The notes under the pieces: model-generated
Told to the model about the DNA's origin: nothing
Databases searched by the model: none
Seen by the model: the letters and a program-made list of their open reading frames with translations, nothing else
Program-made: the position numbers and the translations under genes
Shown: positions 53,397 to 59,487 of the stretch, piece by piece
Numbering within the stretch: position 1 is the stretch's first letter
Layout: each line of letters starts with the position of its first letter
Assembly (NCBI GenBank): GCA_947253655.1
Contig: CAMYAE010000011.1
Location: 1-59,487 of the forward strand
Direction of reading: 5' to 3'
DNA length: 59,487 bases
Source: an uncultured Bacteroidales bacterium
GTDB taxonomy: Bacteria > Bacteroidota > Bacteroidia > Bacteroidales > UBA932

Positions 53397-53454
53397 AATA
53401 CAATAAAAGTCCCACATATAAGCATAAATACCAAGAAATATTTATCGACAAAAA

Positions 53455-53481
53455 AGCATGTAACACACTGTGCTACACGCT
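53455..53481 (+). terminator. imperfect hairpin between the element and tRNA-Arg
   Basis: AGCATGTAACACA and TGTGCTACACGCT pair with two mismatches and are flanked by A5 and T4. Before insertion this would have followed the GH92 operon, so it may be that operon's original terminator. Confidence 0.45.
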
Positions 53482-53543
53482 TTTGGTTATTATTGACAAA
53501 CGGTTGTTTTATCGGCGTTATTTTACTTCCTCAAAAATAGAAT

Positions 53544-53574
53544 GTGCCGGAAAATATTCCGGCACTCTCTTTTT
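53544..53574. terminator. bidirectional terminator beside tRNA-Arg
   Basis: GTGCCGGAA-aata-TTCCGGCAC, a perfect 9-bp stem, followed by TCTCTTTTT on the plus strand and by ATTCTATTTTT on the minus strand. It ends the tRNA-Arg transcript and may also stop plus-strand reading. Confidence 0.75.
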
Positions 53575-53579
53575 AGCCT

Positions 53580-53654
53580 TGGTAGCCCGAAGAGGAATCG
53601 AACCTCTATTTAAAGTTTAGGAAACTTCCGTTCTATCCGTTGAACTATCGGGCC
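53580..53654 (-). tRNA. tRNA-Arg (anticodon CCT)
   Basis: The minus-strand sequence folds as a full cloverleaf. Acceptor stem GGCCCGA/TCGGGCT (first pair G-T), D arm GTTCAACGGATAGAAC, anticodon stem GAAGT/ACTTT with loop TTCCTAA (anticodon CCT), T arm GAGGT-TCGATTC-CTCTT. Discriminator A at 53583 and an encoded CCA at 53580-53582. It decodes AGG. The 3' end faces the element, but its sequence is not duplicated at the element's far end. Confidence 0.95.
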
Positions 53655-53668
53655 ATTGTAAAAGAGGC

Positions 53669-53851
53669 TTATTCGGCGCTCTTTTCAATAATCTGACGGC
53701 CTCTGTAATAGCCGCACTCAGGACAAACCCTGTGGTAAATTACTGTAGCTCCACAATTAGGGCATGTGGCCAATGTTGGCGTAGCCGCAAAATCATGGGT
53801 TCTTCTCTTATCCCTTCTCTGTTTAGAGACTTTTCGTTTCGGATGTGCCAT
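53669..53851 (-). CDS. rpmF: 50S ribosomal protein L32
   Basis: A 60-residue protein of L32 length. It begins AHPKRKVSKQRRDKRRTHD, typical L32, and has two CxxC pairs (CPNC and CPEC), the zinc-binding form. It follows the DUF177 gene by 25 nt, the conserved yceD-rpmF order. A tRNA gene lies 14 nt downstream on the same strand. Confidence 0.96.
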   Translation of the reverse strand: MAHPKRKVSKQRRDKRRTHDFAATPTLATCPNCGATVIYHRVCPECGYYRGRQIIEKSAE

Positions 53852-53876
53852 TGTTATATATTTTAAAATTTATTTA

Positions 53877-54431
53877 CTAATTCCTATAAATGTCCTTTAA
53901 CACTGCAAAAGGACTGTTTTCGTTCTCTTTGTCATCCTCCGCCGGAAGATGCTTCCCTTCTGACAGTTCAGATTCCGAAGACAGGTACTTCAAGGTCTCC
54001 GGATTGCATTCCCCCTCAACATGAACACGGTGTGCAGGCAGGGCGAGCAAAGAGTAGTCATAGATTACCTGGCTCATATCCAAATCAACCTTGTCAGCCG
54101 GAACACATAAGGTTTCCCTTTCGCAGCTTTCAGACTCGCATTCATCGTATTCTGTCTCATCACCGAACTTGACAACGAACTTGGGCTCTGCCGCTATAGG
54201 CAGCTCAAGCTCTTCCAAACAGTTGTCGCACAGTACCGTAACCTTTCCGTCAATAAGACAGTCAATACTTATTACGTCTGATTTGCCGACAGTCAATCTG
54301 ACTCTCAGGTCGGCATCAATTATATCTGAATTGTCAAATCCGACAAAGAACTCTTTTCCGACATGCCACGAAAAATCAGTCTTTCCGGCATGCAATCCAT
54401 TCAACGGAATGATAAAATCTTCACTTTTCAC
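53877..54431 (-). CDS. yceD: DUF177 (YceD) family protein
   Basis: A 184-residue acidic protein with a CxxC pair (LCDNCLEELELP, about 85-96) and the C-terminal YDYSLLALPAHRVH segment typical of DUF177, followed by an acidic linker and FAVLKDIYRN. YceD-like proteins are linked to 23S rRNA maturation and ribosome assembly. It is upstream of rpmF in one transcript. A -7 box TACCTTTG lies at 54457-54464. Confidence 0.9.
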   Translation of the reverse strand: MKSEDFIIPLNGLHAGKTDFSWHVGKEFFVGFDNSDIIDADLRVRLTVGKSDVISIDCLIDGKVTVLCDNCLEELELPIAAEPKFVVKFGDETEYDECESESCERETLCVPADKVDLDMSQVIYDYSLLALPAHRVHVEGECNPETLKYLSSESELSEGKHLPAEDDKENENSPFAVLKDIYRN

Positions 54432-54456
54432 AATCTATCAAAAGGATTAAGGGATG

Positions 54457-54464
54457 CAAAGGTA
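54457..54464 (-). promoter_or_regulatory. -7 box for yceD-rpmF
   Basis: TACCTTTG on the minus strand, 26 nt upstream of the yceD start, with TTG 19 nt further upstream. The TTG lies inside the 3' end of typA. Confidence 0.55.
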
Positions 54465-54482
54465 ACAAAAACTTTTAGATTT

Positions 54483-56285
54483 TCAATCTTCTTCGCCTGA
54501 TTTTCTCTTTCTTTCAAGAGGATCGAGTGCAATTTTGCGTATTCTCATGTGGTGAGGCGTAACCTCGACCAACTCGTCATCCTGTATATATTCAAGAGCC
54601 TCCTCCAAAGAAAACTTTATTGCCGGCGGCAGGATGATCTTTTCATCGCTTCCCGCTGCACGCACATTAGTCAGTTTTTTGGTCTTGCATATATTCACGT
54701 TGAGGTCTTTGTCGCGAGTGTGCTCTCCTACGACCTGACCGCCGTATATCTCCTCACCCGGCTCGACAAAGAACTTGCCTCTGTCCAAAAGTTTGTTCAT
54801 CGAATAGGCTATAGCATTACCCGTCTCCAAAGAAACCAACGAGCCGTTCGTCCTATTTTCTATTTCTCCTTTGAAAGGTTGGTACTCCTTGAACCTGTGA
54901 GCGACGACAGCCTCTCCTTGAGTCGCAGTCAGCAGATTGTTTCTCAAACCCATAAGGCCTCTGGTAGGTATGTCAAACACAAGCATTGTCCTGTCTCCCC
55001 TCGCCTCCATGTGCAGCAGAGCGGCCTTGCGTCTCGTAGACAATTCAATGGCCGTACCTACAAATTCTTCCGGCACCTCTATAGACAGATCTTCAATAGG
55101 CTCGCAGCGTTGTCCGTTAATAGTCTTGTCCAACACCTTAGGCTGGCCGACCTGAAGCTCAAATCCTTCACGACGCATTGTCTCTATAAGTACAGACAGA
55201 TGAAGCACTCCCCTGCCGTAGACAATGAACGAATCCGCATTCAGCCCCGGCTTGACCCTTAGTGCAAGGTTTTTCTCAAGTTCCTTGTCGAGCCTTTCCT
55301 TTATATGCCTTGAAGTCACGAATTTGCCGTCTTTTCCAAAGAATGGGGAATTGTTGATAGTGAACAGCATGCTCATCGTAGGCTCATCAATTGCAATCGG
55401 AGGAAGCGGCTCAGGATTCTCGGCATCGGCTATTGTGTCGCCTATTTCAAAGCCGTCAACTCCTACCACGGCACATATATCTCCGCATTCGGCGACATCG
55501 ACATTCTGTTTGCCAAGTCCGTCGAAACTCATCAACTGCTTTATCTTTGCTTTCTCTATTATATCGTACCTTTTGCAGAGGCTTATGTTCATTCCGGTCT
55601 TGAGCTGTCCTCTTGTCACTCTTCCAACAGCTATCCTGCCCACATACGGTGAATACTCTAAAGAAGATATCAACATCTGAGGCGTCCCTTCCAATTTGGC
55701 AGGAGCCGGTATCACTTCAAGAATAGTGTCTAAGAGAGCTGTTATATCATCGGTAGGCTTCTTCCAATCAGTTGACATCCAACCCTGTTTGGCACTCCCG
55801 AATATTGTTCTGAAATCCAGCTGATCCTCACTTGCGTTCAAAGAGAACATAAGATCGAAAACCTCCTCCTGCACCTCGTCGGGACGACAATTAGGCTTGT
55901 CCACCTTGTTAATGACCACTATCGGCTTCTTGCCCATTTCAAGAGCTTTCTGAAGCACAAAACGGGTCTGAGGCATACAGCCTTCAAAGGCGTCCACAAG
56001 CAGCAAAACGCCGTCAGCCATATTCAACACCCTTTCCACTTCACCACCGAAATCACTATGGCCGGGAGTATCTATGATATTGATTTTTACACCTTTATAC
56101 ACAACGGAAACATTCTTTGCGAGAATTGTTATCCCTCTTTCCCTTTCGAGATCGTTGTTGTCGAGTATCAGTTCGCCGAGGTTTTCCGGCTTTCTAACCA
56201 GATTGGCCTGATAAATCATTCTGTCAACCATTGTCGTTTTGCCATGGTCGACGTGCGCAATCAGCGCAATGTTTCTTACTTCCAT
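54483..56285 (-). CDS. typA: translational GTPase TypA/BipA
   Basis: A 600-residue protein from the ATG at 56285 (MEVRNIALIAHVDHGKTT), which puts the P-loop at the normal position; the longer upstream frame is not supported. G motifs: AHVDHGKTT (10-18), DTPGHSDF and NKVDKP. The C-terminal TypA-specific domain is present (GRGVLHLSVLIETMRREGFE, TRGLMGLRNNLLT). It binds the ribosome and helps assembly under stress or cold. It is divergent from guaA. The length is normal. Confidence 0.96.
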   Translation of the reverse strand: MEVRNIALIAHVDHGKTTMVDRMIYQANLVRKPENLGELILDNNDLERERGITILAKNVSVVYKGVKINIIDTPGHSDFGGEVERVLNMADGVLLLVDAFEGCMPQTRFVLQKALEMGKKPIVVINKVDKPNCRPDEVQEEVFDLMFSLNASEDQLDFRTIFGSAKQGWMSTDWKKPTDDITALLDTILEVIPAPAKLEGTPQMLISSLEYSPYVGRIAVGRVTRGQLKTGMNISLCKRYDIIEKAKIKQLMSFDGLGKQNVDVAECGDICAVVGVDGFEIGDTIADAENPEPLPPIAIDEPTMSMLFTINNSPFFGKDGKFVTSRHIKERLDKELEKNLALRVKPGLNADSFIVYGRGVLHLSVLIETMRREGFELQVGQPKVLDKTINGQRCEPIEDLSIEVPEEFVGTAIELSTRRKAALLHMEARGDRTMLVFDIPTRGLMGLRNNLLTATQGEAVVAHRFKEYQPFKGEIENRTNGSLVSLETGNAIAYSMNKLLDRGKFFVEPGEEIYGGQVVGEHTRDKDLNVNICKTKKLTNVRAAGSDEKIILPPAIKFSLEEALEYIQDDELVEVTPHHMRIRKIALDPLERKRKSGEED

Positions 56286-56320
56286 ACTTATTCTATTCAA
56301 GACCTCACGGTCTGCGGGTG

Positions 56321-56369
56321 CAAAATTACTCAATTCTGAAAGAATAATAAACTTTTTATAGTATTTTTG
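56321..56369. promoter_or_regulatory. divergent promoters of typA and guaA
   Basis: TAATTTTG on the minus strand at 56321-56328 (typA), and TATTTTTG on the plus strand at 56362-56369 (guaA). Both match TAnnTTTG and lie 20-36 nt from their start codons. Confidence 0.6.
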
Positions 56370-56389
56370 CATTAGAAACACATATTCCG

Positions 56390-57973
56390 ATGATAGAGAA
56401 AATAATTATTCTGGATTCAGGGTCACAGGTCACCCAACTTATAGGCAGGAGGCTGAGAGAAATTAACGTCTATTGCGAAATTTATCCTTACAACAAGATT
56501 CCGGTTATAGATGACACGGTCAAAGGTGTCATCCTGTCGGGCAGTCCGTGTTCCGTAAGGGACAACAATGCCCCTCAGATTGATTTGAGCGGCATCAAAG
56601 GAAGAATTCCGATATTGGGAATATGCTACGGTGCACAATATATTGCAAGCAAGTTCGGCGGCAAAGTGGAAGGATCTCTGGCAAGAGAGTACGGCAGGGC
56701 AATGTTAGATGTCACCAAGCCGGAATCCCCTCTTATGTCGGGAGTTACAAGGCTCTCGCAAGTGTGGATGTCGCACGGGGACACGATTTCGGTTTTGCCG
56801 GAAAATGCGGAAGTAATAGCCTCCACCAAAGATGTAGTAAACGCCGCTTATCATATAAAGGGCGAGGAGACCTATGCCGTACAGTTTCATCCTGAGGTAT
56901 ACCACACTATGGAAGGTGCCAGAATTTTGGGCAATTTTGCTAAAAACATCTGCGGTTGCAAGGGAAATTGGACGCCTGCGTCTTTCATAGATACAGCTAT
57001 CAAGGAAATAAGAGAGAAAGTCGGCGATGACAAGGTCATCTTAGGGCTTAGCGGCGGTGTCGATTCCACAGTAGCCGGAGTGCTGCTTCACAAAGCTATC
57101 GGAAAACACCTTACATGTATTTTTGTAAATAACGGCTTGCTGAGAAAGAATGAATATGAAGATGTCCTTAGGTCCTATGAGGATATGGGCCTGAATGTCA
57201 TCGGGGCCGATGCCTCAAAAGAATTTCTATCCGCACTTGCCGGAGTTACTGACCCGGAGCAAAAGCGGAAAATAATCGGCAGGCTGTTTGTCGAGACCTT
57301 TGACAAATATGCGAGGAGCATCGAAGGAGCAAAATGGCTTGGTCAGGGCACGATTTATCCTGACGTTATCGAGTCGGCAGGCATCGAGGGAATTGCTTCG
57401 AAAATCAAGTCGCACCACAATGTCGGCGGACTGCCTGAAAACATGAATCTGAAAATTGTAGAGCCGCTGCGTATGCTGTTCAAAGATGAGGTCAGGAGGG
57501 TCGGACGGGAGCTGGGAATCAAAGACGAACTTGTCGGTAGACACCCTTTCCCCGGACCGTCTTTGGCAATAAGGATCATAGGAGACATTACGGAAGAAAA
57601 GTTGAGGGTCATACGTGAAGCTGATGACATATATATCAAGGCCCTACGCAATTATGACTGTTCTGCACTAAATATACCGTCGGCTTCGGATCCGACACAA
57701 TTTGCCTCCAACCTCTATGATGCCGTTTGGCAGGCAGGTGTCATACTACTGCCTATAAGGAGTGTGGGGGTTATGGGAGATGAAAGGACTTATGAAAATC
57801 CGGTTGCCCTGCGCGCCGTGGTCTCAACAGATGCAATGACAGCAGACTGGTTCCATTTCCCTTATGATTTCCTCGCCAAGGTCAGCGAAGAGATTATAAA
57901 CAAGGTACAAGGCGTAAATAGAGTTGTCTACGACATCTCCTCCAAACCGCCCGCCACAATCGAATGGGAGTAA
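56390..57973 (+). CDS. guaA: glutamine-hydrolysing GMP synthase
   Basis: A 527-residue protein of normal length. The class I glutamine amidotransferase domain (1-195) has the nucleophile C79 in GICYGAQ and a catalytic HPE motif (QFHPEVYH). The ATP pyrophosphatase domain has LGLSGGVDSTV (about 219-229), and the dimerisation domain ends SSKPPATIEWE. It turns XMP into GMP. The last codons (CCGCCCGCCACAATCGAATGGGAGTAA) are the known integration hot spot for genomic islands, and unlike DNA starts right after the stop. Confidence 0.97.
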   Translation: MIEKIIILDSGSQVTQLIGRRLREINVYCEIYPYNKIPVIDDTVKGVILSGSPCSVRDNNAPQIDLSGIKGRIPILGICYGAQYIASKFGGKVEGSLAREYGRAMLDVTKPESPLMSGVTRLSQVWMSHGDTISVLPENAEVIASTKDVVNAAYHIKGEETYAVQFHPEVYHTMEGARILGNFAKNICGCKGNWTPASFIDTAIKEIREKVGDDKVILGLSGGVDSTVAGVLLHKAIGKHLTCIFVNNGLLRKNEYEDVLRSYEDMGLNVIGADASKEFLSALAGVTDPEQKRKIIGRLFVETFDKYARSIEGAKWLGQGTIYPDVIESAGIEGIASKIKSHHNVGGLPENMNLKIVEPLRMLFKDEVRRVGRELGIKDELVGRHPFPGPSLAIRIIGDITEEKLRVIREADDIYIKALRNYDCSALNIPSASDPTQFASNLYDAVWQAGVILLPIRSVGVMGDERTYENPVALRAVVSTDAMTADWFHFPYDFLAKVSEEIINKVQGVNRVVYDISSKPPATIEWE

Positions 57974-58159
57974 CAGAAACAAATATGATACTGCTACAAA
58001 CCCTTGAAAACACTGGATTTGAGCGATTTATGAAAATTCCTGAGTGATACTATTTTGATACTAAAAAGTTGAAATAGTAGGTTCAAAAGGGAGTTGTTGA
58101 ATTAAGCGAGCTCTACGAGCGATATTTATTGACCGAAGGGCAATAATGTAGGAGATCAT

Positions 58160-58196
58160 AGAAAGCCTTCCATCATTTTGGTGAGGAGGCTTTTGT
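58160..58196 (+). terminator. hairpin with T tail after guaA
   Basis: AAAGCC-t-TCC pairs with GGA-GGCTTTT across an 11-13 nt loop, about 190 nt after guaA. Confidence 0.45.
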
Positions 58197-58240
58197 GGGA
58201 AATAGTAATTGGAAAAACAAGAATTTCTGAGGGACAGATG

Positions 58241-58987
58241 ATGAAAAAGAAGGTGTTAGTTTTTTATGGATTAAATCTCTTGATTACAGTTTTTTTTGCA
58301 CTGTTATTCGGGGGAATATTGGGAAGCATTGGCGGAAATGAAATGATGTTAGGGCTACTCGTTTTATTAGGTGTTCAATTATCTCCATTTGTGACTACTA
58401 TGATATTTAGAAAAATATATAAGCAAAAGATGGAGTATACATACGAATTCAATAAATACTCGATTATAGCATGTGTATTGCCGATTTTTTTGATTGTTAT
58501 ATCTGCATTTGTACTAAGTTTGTCAGGCATCTCATATGTCAAAACAGAATTCAAGGGGACTATCTTGATTGTCGCTATTCTTACAACATTAGTAGGTGCT
58601 TATACGGAAGAAGTTGGTTGGAGAGGATGCCTATTACATATCATCGAAACAGAGCATACGCCTTTTTTCAGTTCTCTTTTTGTAGGTGTGCTTTGGGGGA
58701 TATGGCATTTCATTAAAATATCAAGTGTAGGTATCGTTGGATTTTTATTATTCATCCCAACGATTATGTTGTTCAGTGTTTTAATGACTTATATATTTCA
58801 CAAGTCAAATAAATCTCTTGTAAATATGGTTGTATTCCATTCATTTATTAACTTAACAAATATATTTATGATTTATAACAGAGAAGGTAAAGCCCTTTAC
58901 GTAGCTTTATTCAGTGTGCAGTTAGCAGTTATTTTTCTGATTTTTTTGAATGATAGAAGTTATTTTAGATTGAAAACCAATCAATAA
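58241..58987 (+). CDS. CPBP family intramembrane glutamic endopeptidase
   Basis: A protein of about 248 residues with some seven or eight hydrophobic helices. Family motifs: EEVGWRGCLL (about 125-134, the EExxxR motif) and FVGVLWGIWHFIK (about 149-161, containing the second-motif His), then a C-terminal HKSNKSLVNMVVFHSFIN segment with another conserved His. CPBP enzymes cleave prenylated or other membrane peptides and are often bacteriocin self-immunity proteins. GAGGG at 58229-58233 is 7 nt from the ATG at 58241; an ATG at 58238 is also possible. Codon use is AT-rich, unlike the neighbouring chromosome. Confidence 0.87.
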   Translation: MKKKVLVFYGLNLLITVFFALLFGGILGSIGGNEMMLGLLVLLGVQLSPFVTTMIFRKIYKQKMEYTYEFNKYSIIACVLPIFLIVISAFVLSLSGISYVKTEFKGTILIVAILTTLVGAYTEEVGWRGCLLHIIETEHTPFFSSLFVGVLWGIWHFIKISSVGIVGFLLFIPTIMLFSVLMTYIFHKSNKSLVNMVVFHSFINLTNIFMIYNREGKALYVALFSVQLAVIFLIFLNDRSYFRLKTNQ

Positions 58988-59102
58988 ATGCCAGTTTATC
59001 GTAATAACATATTACTAACGAAAAGAGCACATAGTTTTAAGATTAAAAATCTCTGGCTCTTTGTCAAATCGTGTTGGTAATTAAAAATCAACTACATTCT
59101 TT

Positions 59103-59135
59103 ATCGGGGATAGAAATTTCTATCCCCGATTTTTA
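59103..59135 (+). terminator. strong terminator
   Basis: ATCGGGGATAGAAA-TTTCTATCCCCGAT, a perfect inverted repeat, followed by five T. It ends the CPBP transcript. Confidence 0.85.
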
Positions 59136-59393
59136 ACTAGCAAATAAATAATCCGACAATAAAATGTCGGTTTGAGTGTCGGTTTGAAAAGGATGAAAAG
59201 AAAGTGATAAAACTTTTGATAGATAATTCAATTGTATAGCAAAATAAAGGGAAAATAGAGTATAATAAAAGTAGAGAAGTTATATATAGATGGGTAAATA
59301 GTGGCTTATAGCATTTGAAAATTAGTGATTTGAGATATACAATTTAATCCTAGGATTAGGTCAGGAAGCATACGGTGCTCTGAGCATTTTTTA

Positions 59394-59402
59394 TGTTATA
59401 AT
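59394..59402 (+). promoter_or_regulatory. extended -10 promoter of the last gene
   Basis: TGTTATAAT, an extended -10 element of Gram-positive type, about 40 nt upstream of a TTG start with AAGGGGGG before it. No good -35 is seen. Confidence 0.5.
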
Positions 59403-59440
59403 ACAAGTAATAAAGATTAAGCCAGAATAAGGGGGGTATA

Positions 59441-59487
59441 TTGTCAAAAATTAAAAAAGAAAAAATTTCTGCTAAAGGCTTTGATAT
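59441..59487 (+). CDS. start of an unidentified gene running off the window
   Basis: A TTG start at 59441 is preceded by the Shine-Dalgarno AAGGGGGG with 4-5 nt spacing. The fifteen visible codons read MSKIKKEKISAKGFD (with TTG as Met). It is too short to identify. Confidence 0.5.
   Translation, partial: MSKIKKEKISAKGFD

Larger units (their letters stand above)
58988..59440. other. gene-free stretch after the CPBP gene
   Basis: AT-rich with no credible ORF. It holds the terminator at 59103-59135, the extended -10 promoter at 59394-59402, and the repeat ATGTCGGTTTGAGTGTCGGTTTG (GTCGGTTTG twice, around 59165-59190). Nothing else is recognised. Confidence 0.6.
57974..59487 (+). mobile_element. 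start of a probable guaA-site island with Gram-positive-style DNA
   Basis: Directly after guaA the sequence turns AT-rich. TGATACT occurs three times (57986, 58045 and 58056 regions), which may be integrase arm sites. The genes use strong Shine-Dalgarno sequences (GAGGG, AAGGGGGG) and an extended -10 TGTTATAAT, unlike the rest of the window. The far end and integrase are outside the window, so the island call is an inference. A chimeric contig is the alternative. Confidence 0.5.

Noticed and set aside
53580..53654. tRNA-Arg as the integration site of the 36-53 kb element
   Set aside because: The tRNA 3' sequence is not repeated at the left end near 36160, while a separate 14-bp repeat flanks the element.
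54549..55262. 237-codon plus-strand ORF opposite typA
   Set aside because: Antisense shadow of the conserved TypA coding sequence.
59055..59077. GGCTCTTTGTCAAATCGTGTTGG as an end of an ISL3-type insertion sequence
   Set aside because: It resembles terminal repeats I recall from that family, but no partner repeat or transposase is in the window.
1..59487. CRISPR array, rRNA operon or further tRNAs
   Set aside because: No regularly spaced direct repeats and no rRNA sequence are visible; only one cloverleaf was found.

Overview
The window is chromosomal DNA of an anaerobic member of the Bacteroidota, most likely order Bacteroidales. It shows Bacteroidota-type -7 promoter boxes (TAnnTTTG), many lipoproteins, a TonB receptor with a carboxypeptidase-like N-terminal domain, DUF4876/DUF6850/DUF3822/DUF6266/DUF6943 families, a small histone H1-like protein and GH92/GH125/GH130 mannan enzymes. 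I cannot name a genus.

Layout. (1) 1-5939, minus strand: a four-gene surface operon (TonB receptor, small lipoprotein, DUF6850 barrel, DUF4876/BACON lipoprotein) behind a leader full of palindromes. (2) 6141-8036, minus: rsmD, DUF3822 and a membrane-anchored protein. (3) 8138-14065, plus: a six-gene operon with an NrnA-like DHH phosphoesterase, two FKBP-type lipoproteins, a MATE exporter, a cytidylate-kinase-like protein and a serine hydrolase. (4) 14239-23698: the ackA/phosphate acyltransferase pair, a short ComEC, xerD, an M49 peptidase, a C11 peptidase, L25/Ctc, pth and a histone-like gene. (5) 23995-26609: secreted M6 protease with a lipoprotein. (6) 26615-36105: an N-glycan/mannan cluster (GH125, GH130, three GH92) without a local SusC/SusD pair. 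(7) 36164-53396: an integrated element with a tyrosine integrase and a 14-bp direct repeat at each end. (8) 53580-57973: tRNA-Arg(CCT), rpmF, yceD, typA and guaA. (9) 57974 to the end: AT-rich DNA with Gram-positive-style signals, directly after the 3' end of guaA.

The most unusual content is in the element. Behind the terminator of its replication genes lies a self-contained minus-strand operon: an XRE regulator, two SPPY-type DNA methyltransferases, a 604-residue restriction-endonuclease-like protein, a small gene broken by one stop codon, and a long prokaryotic Argonaute whose PIWI domain lacks the catalytic aspartates. The genes overlap or are spaced by about 1-11 nt, so the Argonaute is transcriptionally coupled to a two-methyltransferase restriction-modification set. 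An AbiH-type abortive-infection gene sits by the integrase. The element therefore looks like a mobile defence island.

The element is also decaying. The excisionase-like HTH gene carries a frameshift and a nonsense codon, the VirE-N/BT4734-like gene is cut short by a TGA, and no relaxase gene is visible. A noncoding block of about 1.2 kb, rich in G and A on the plus strand, lies just downstream of the Argonaute. All functional statements are from reading the sequence; no database search was run.
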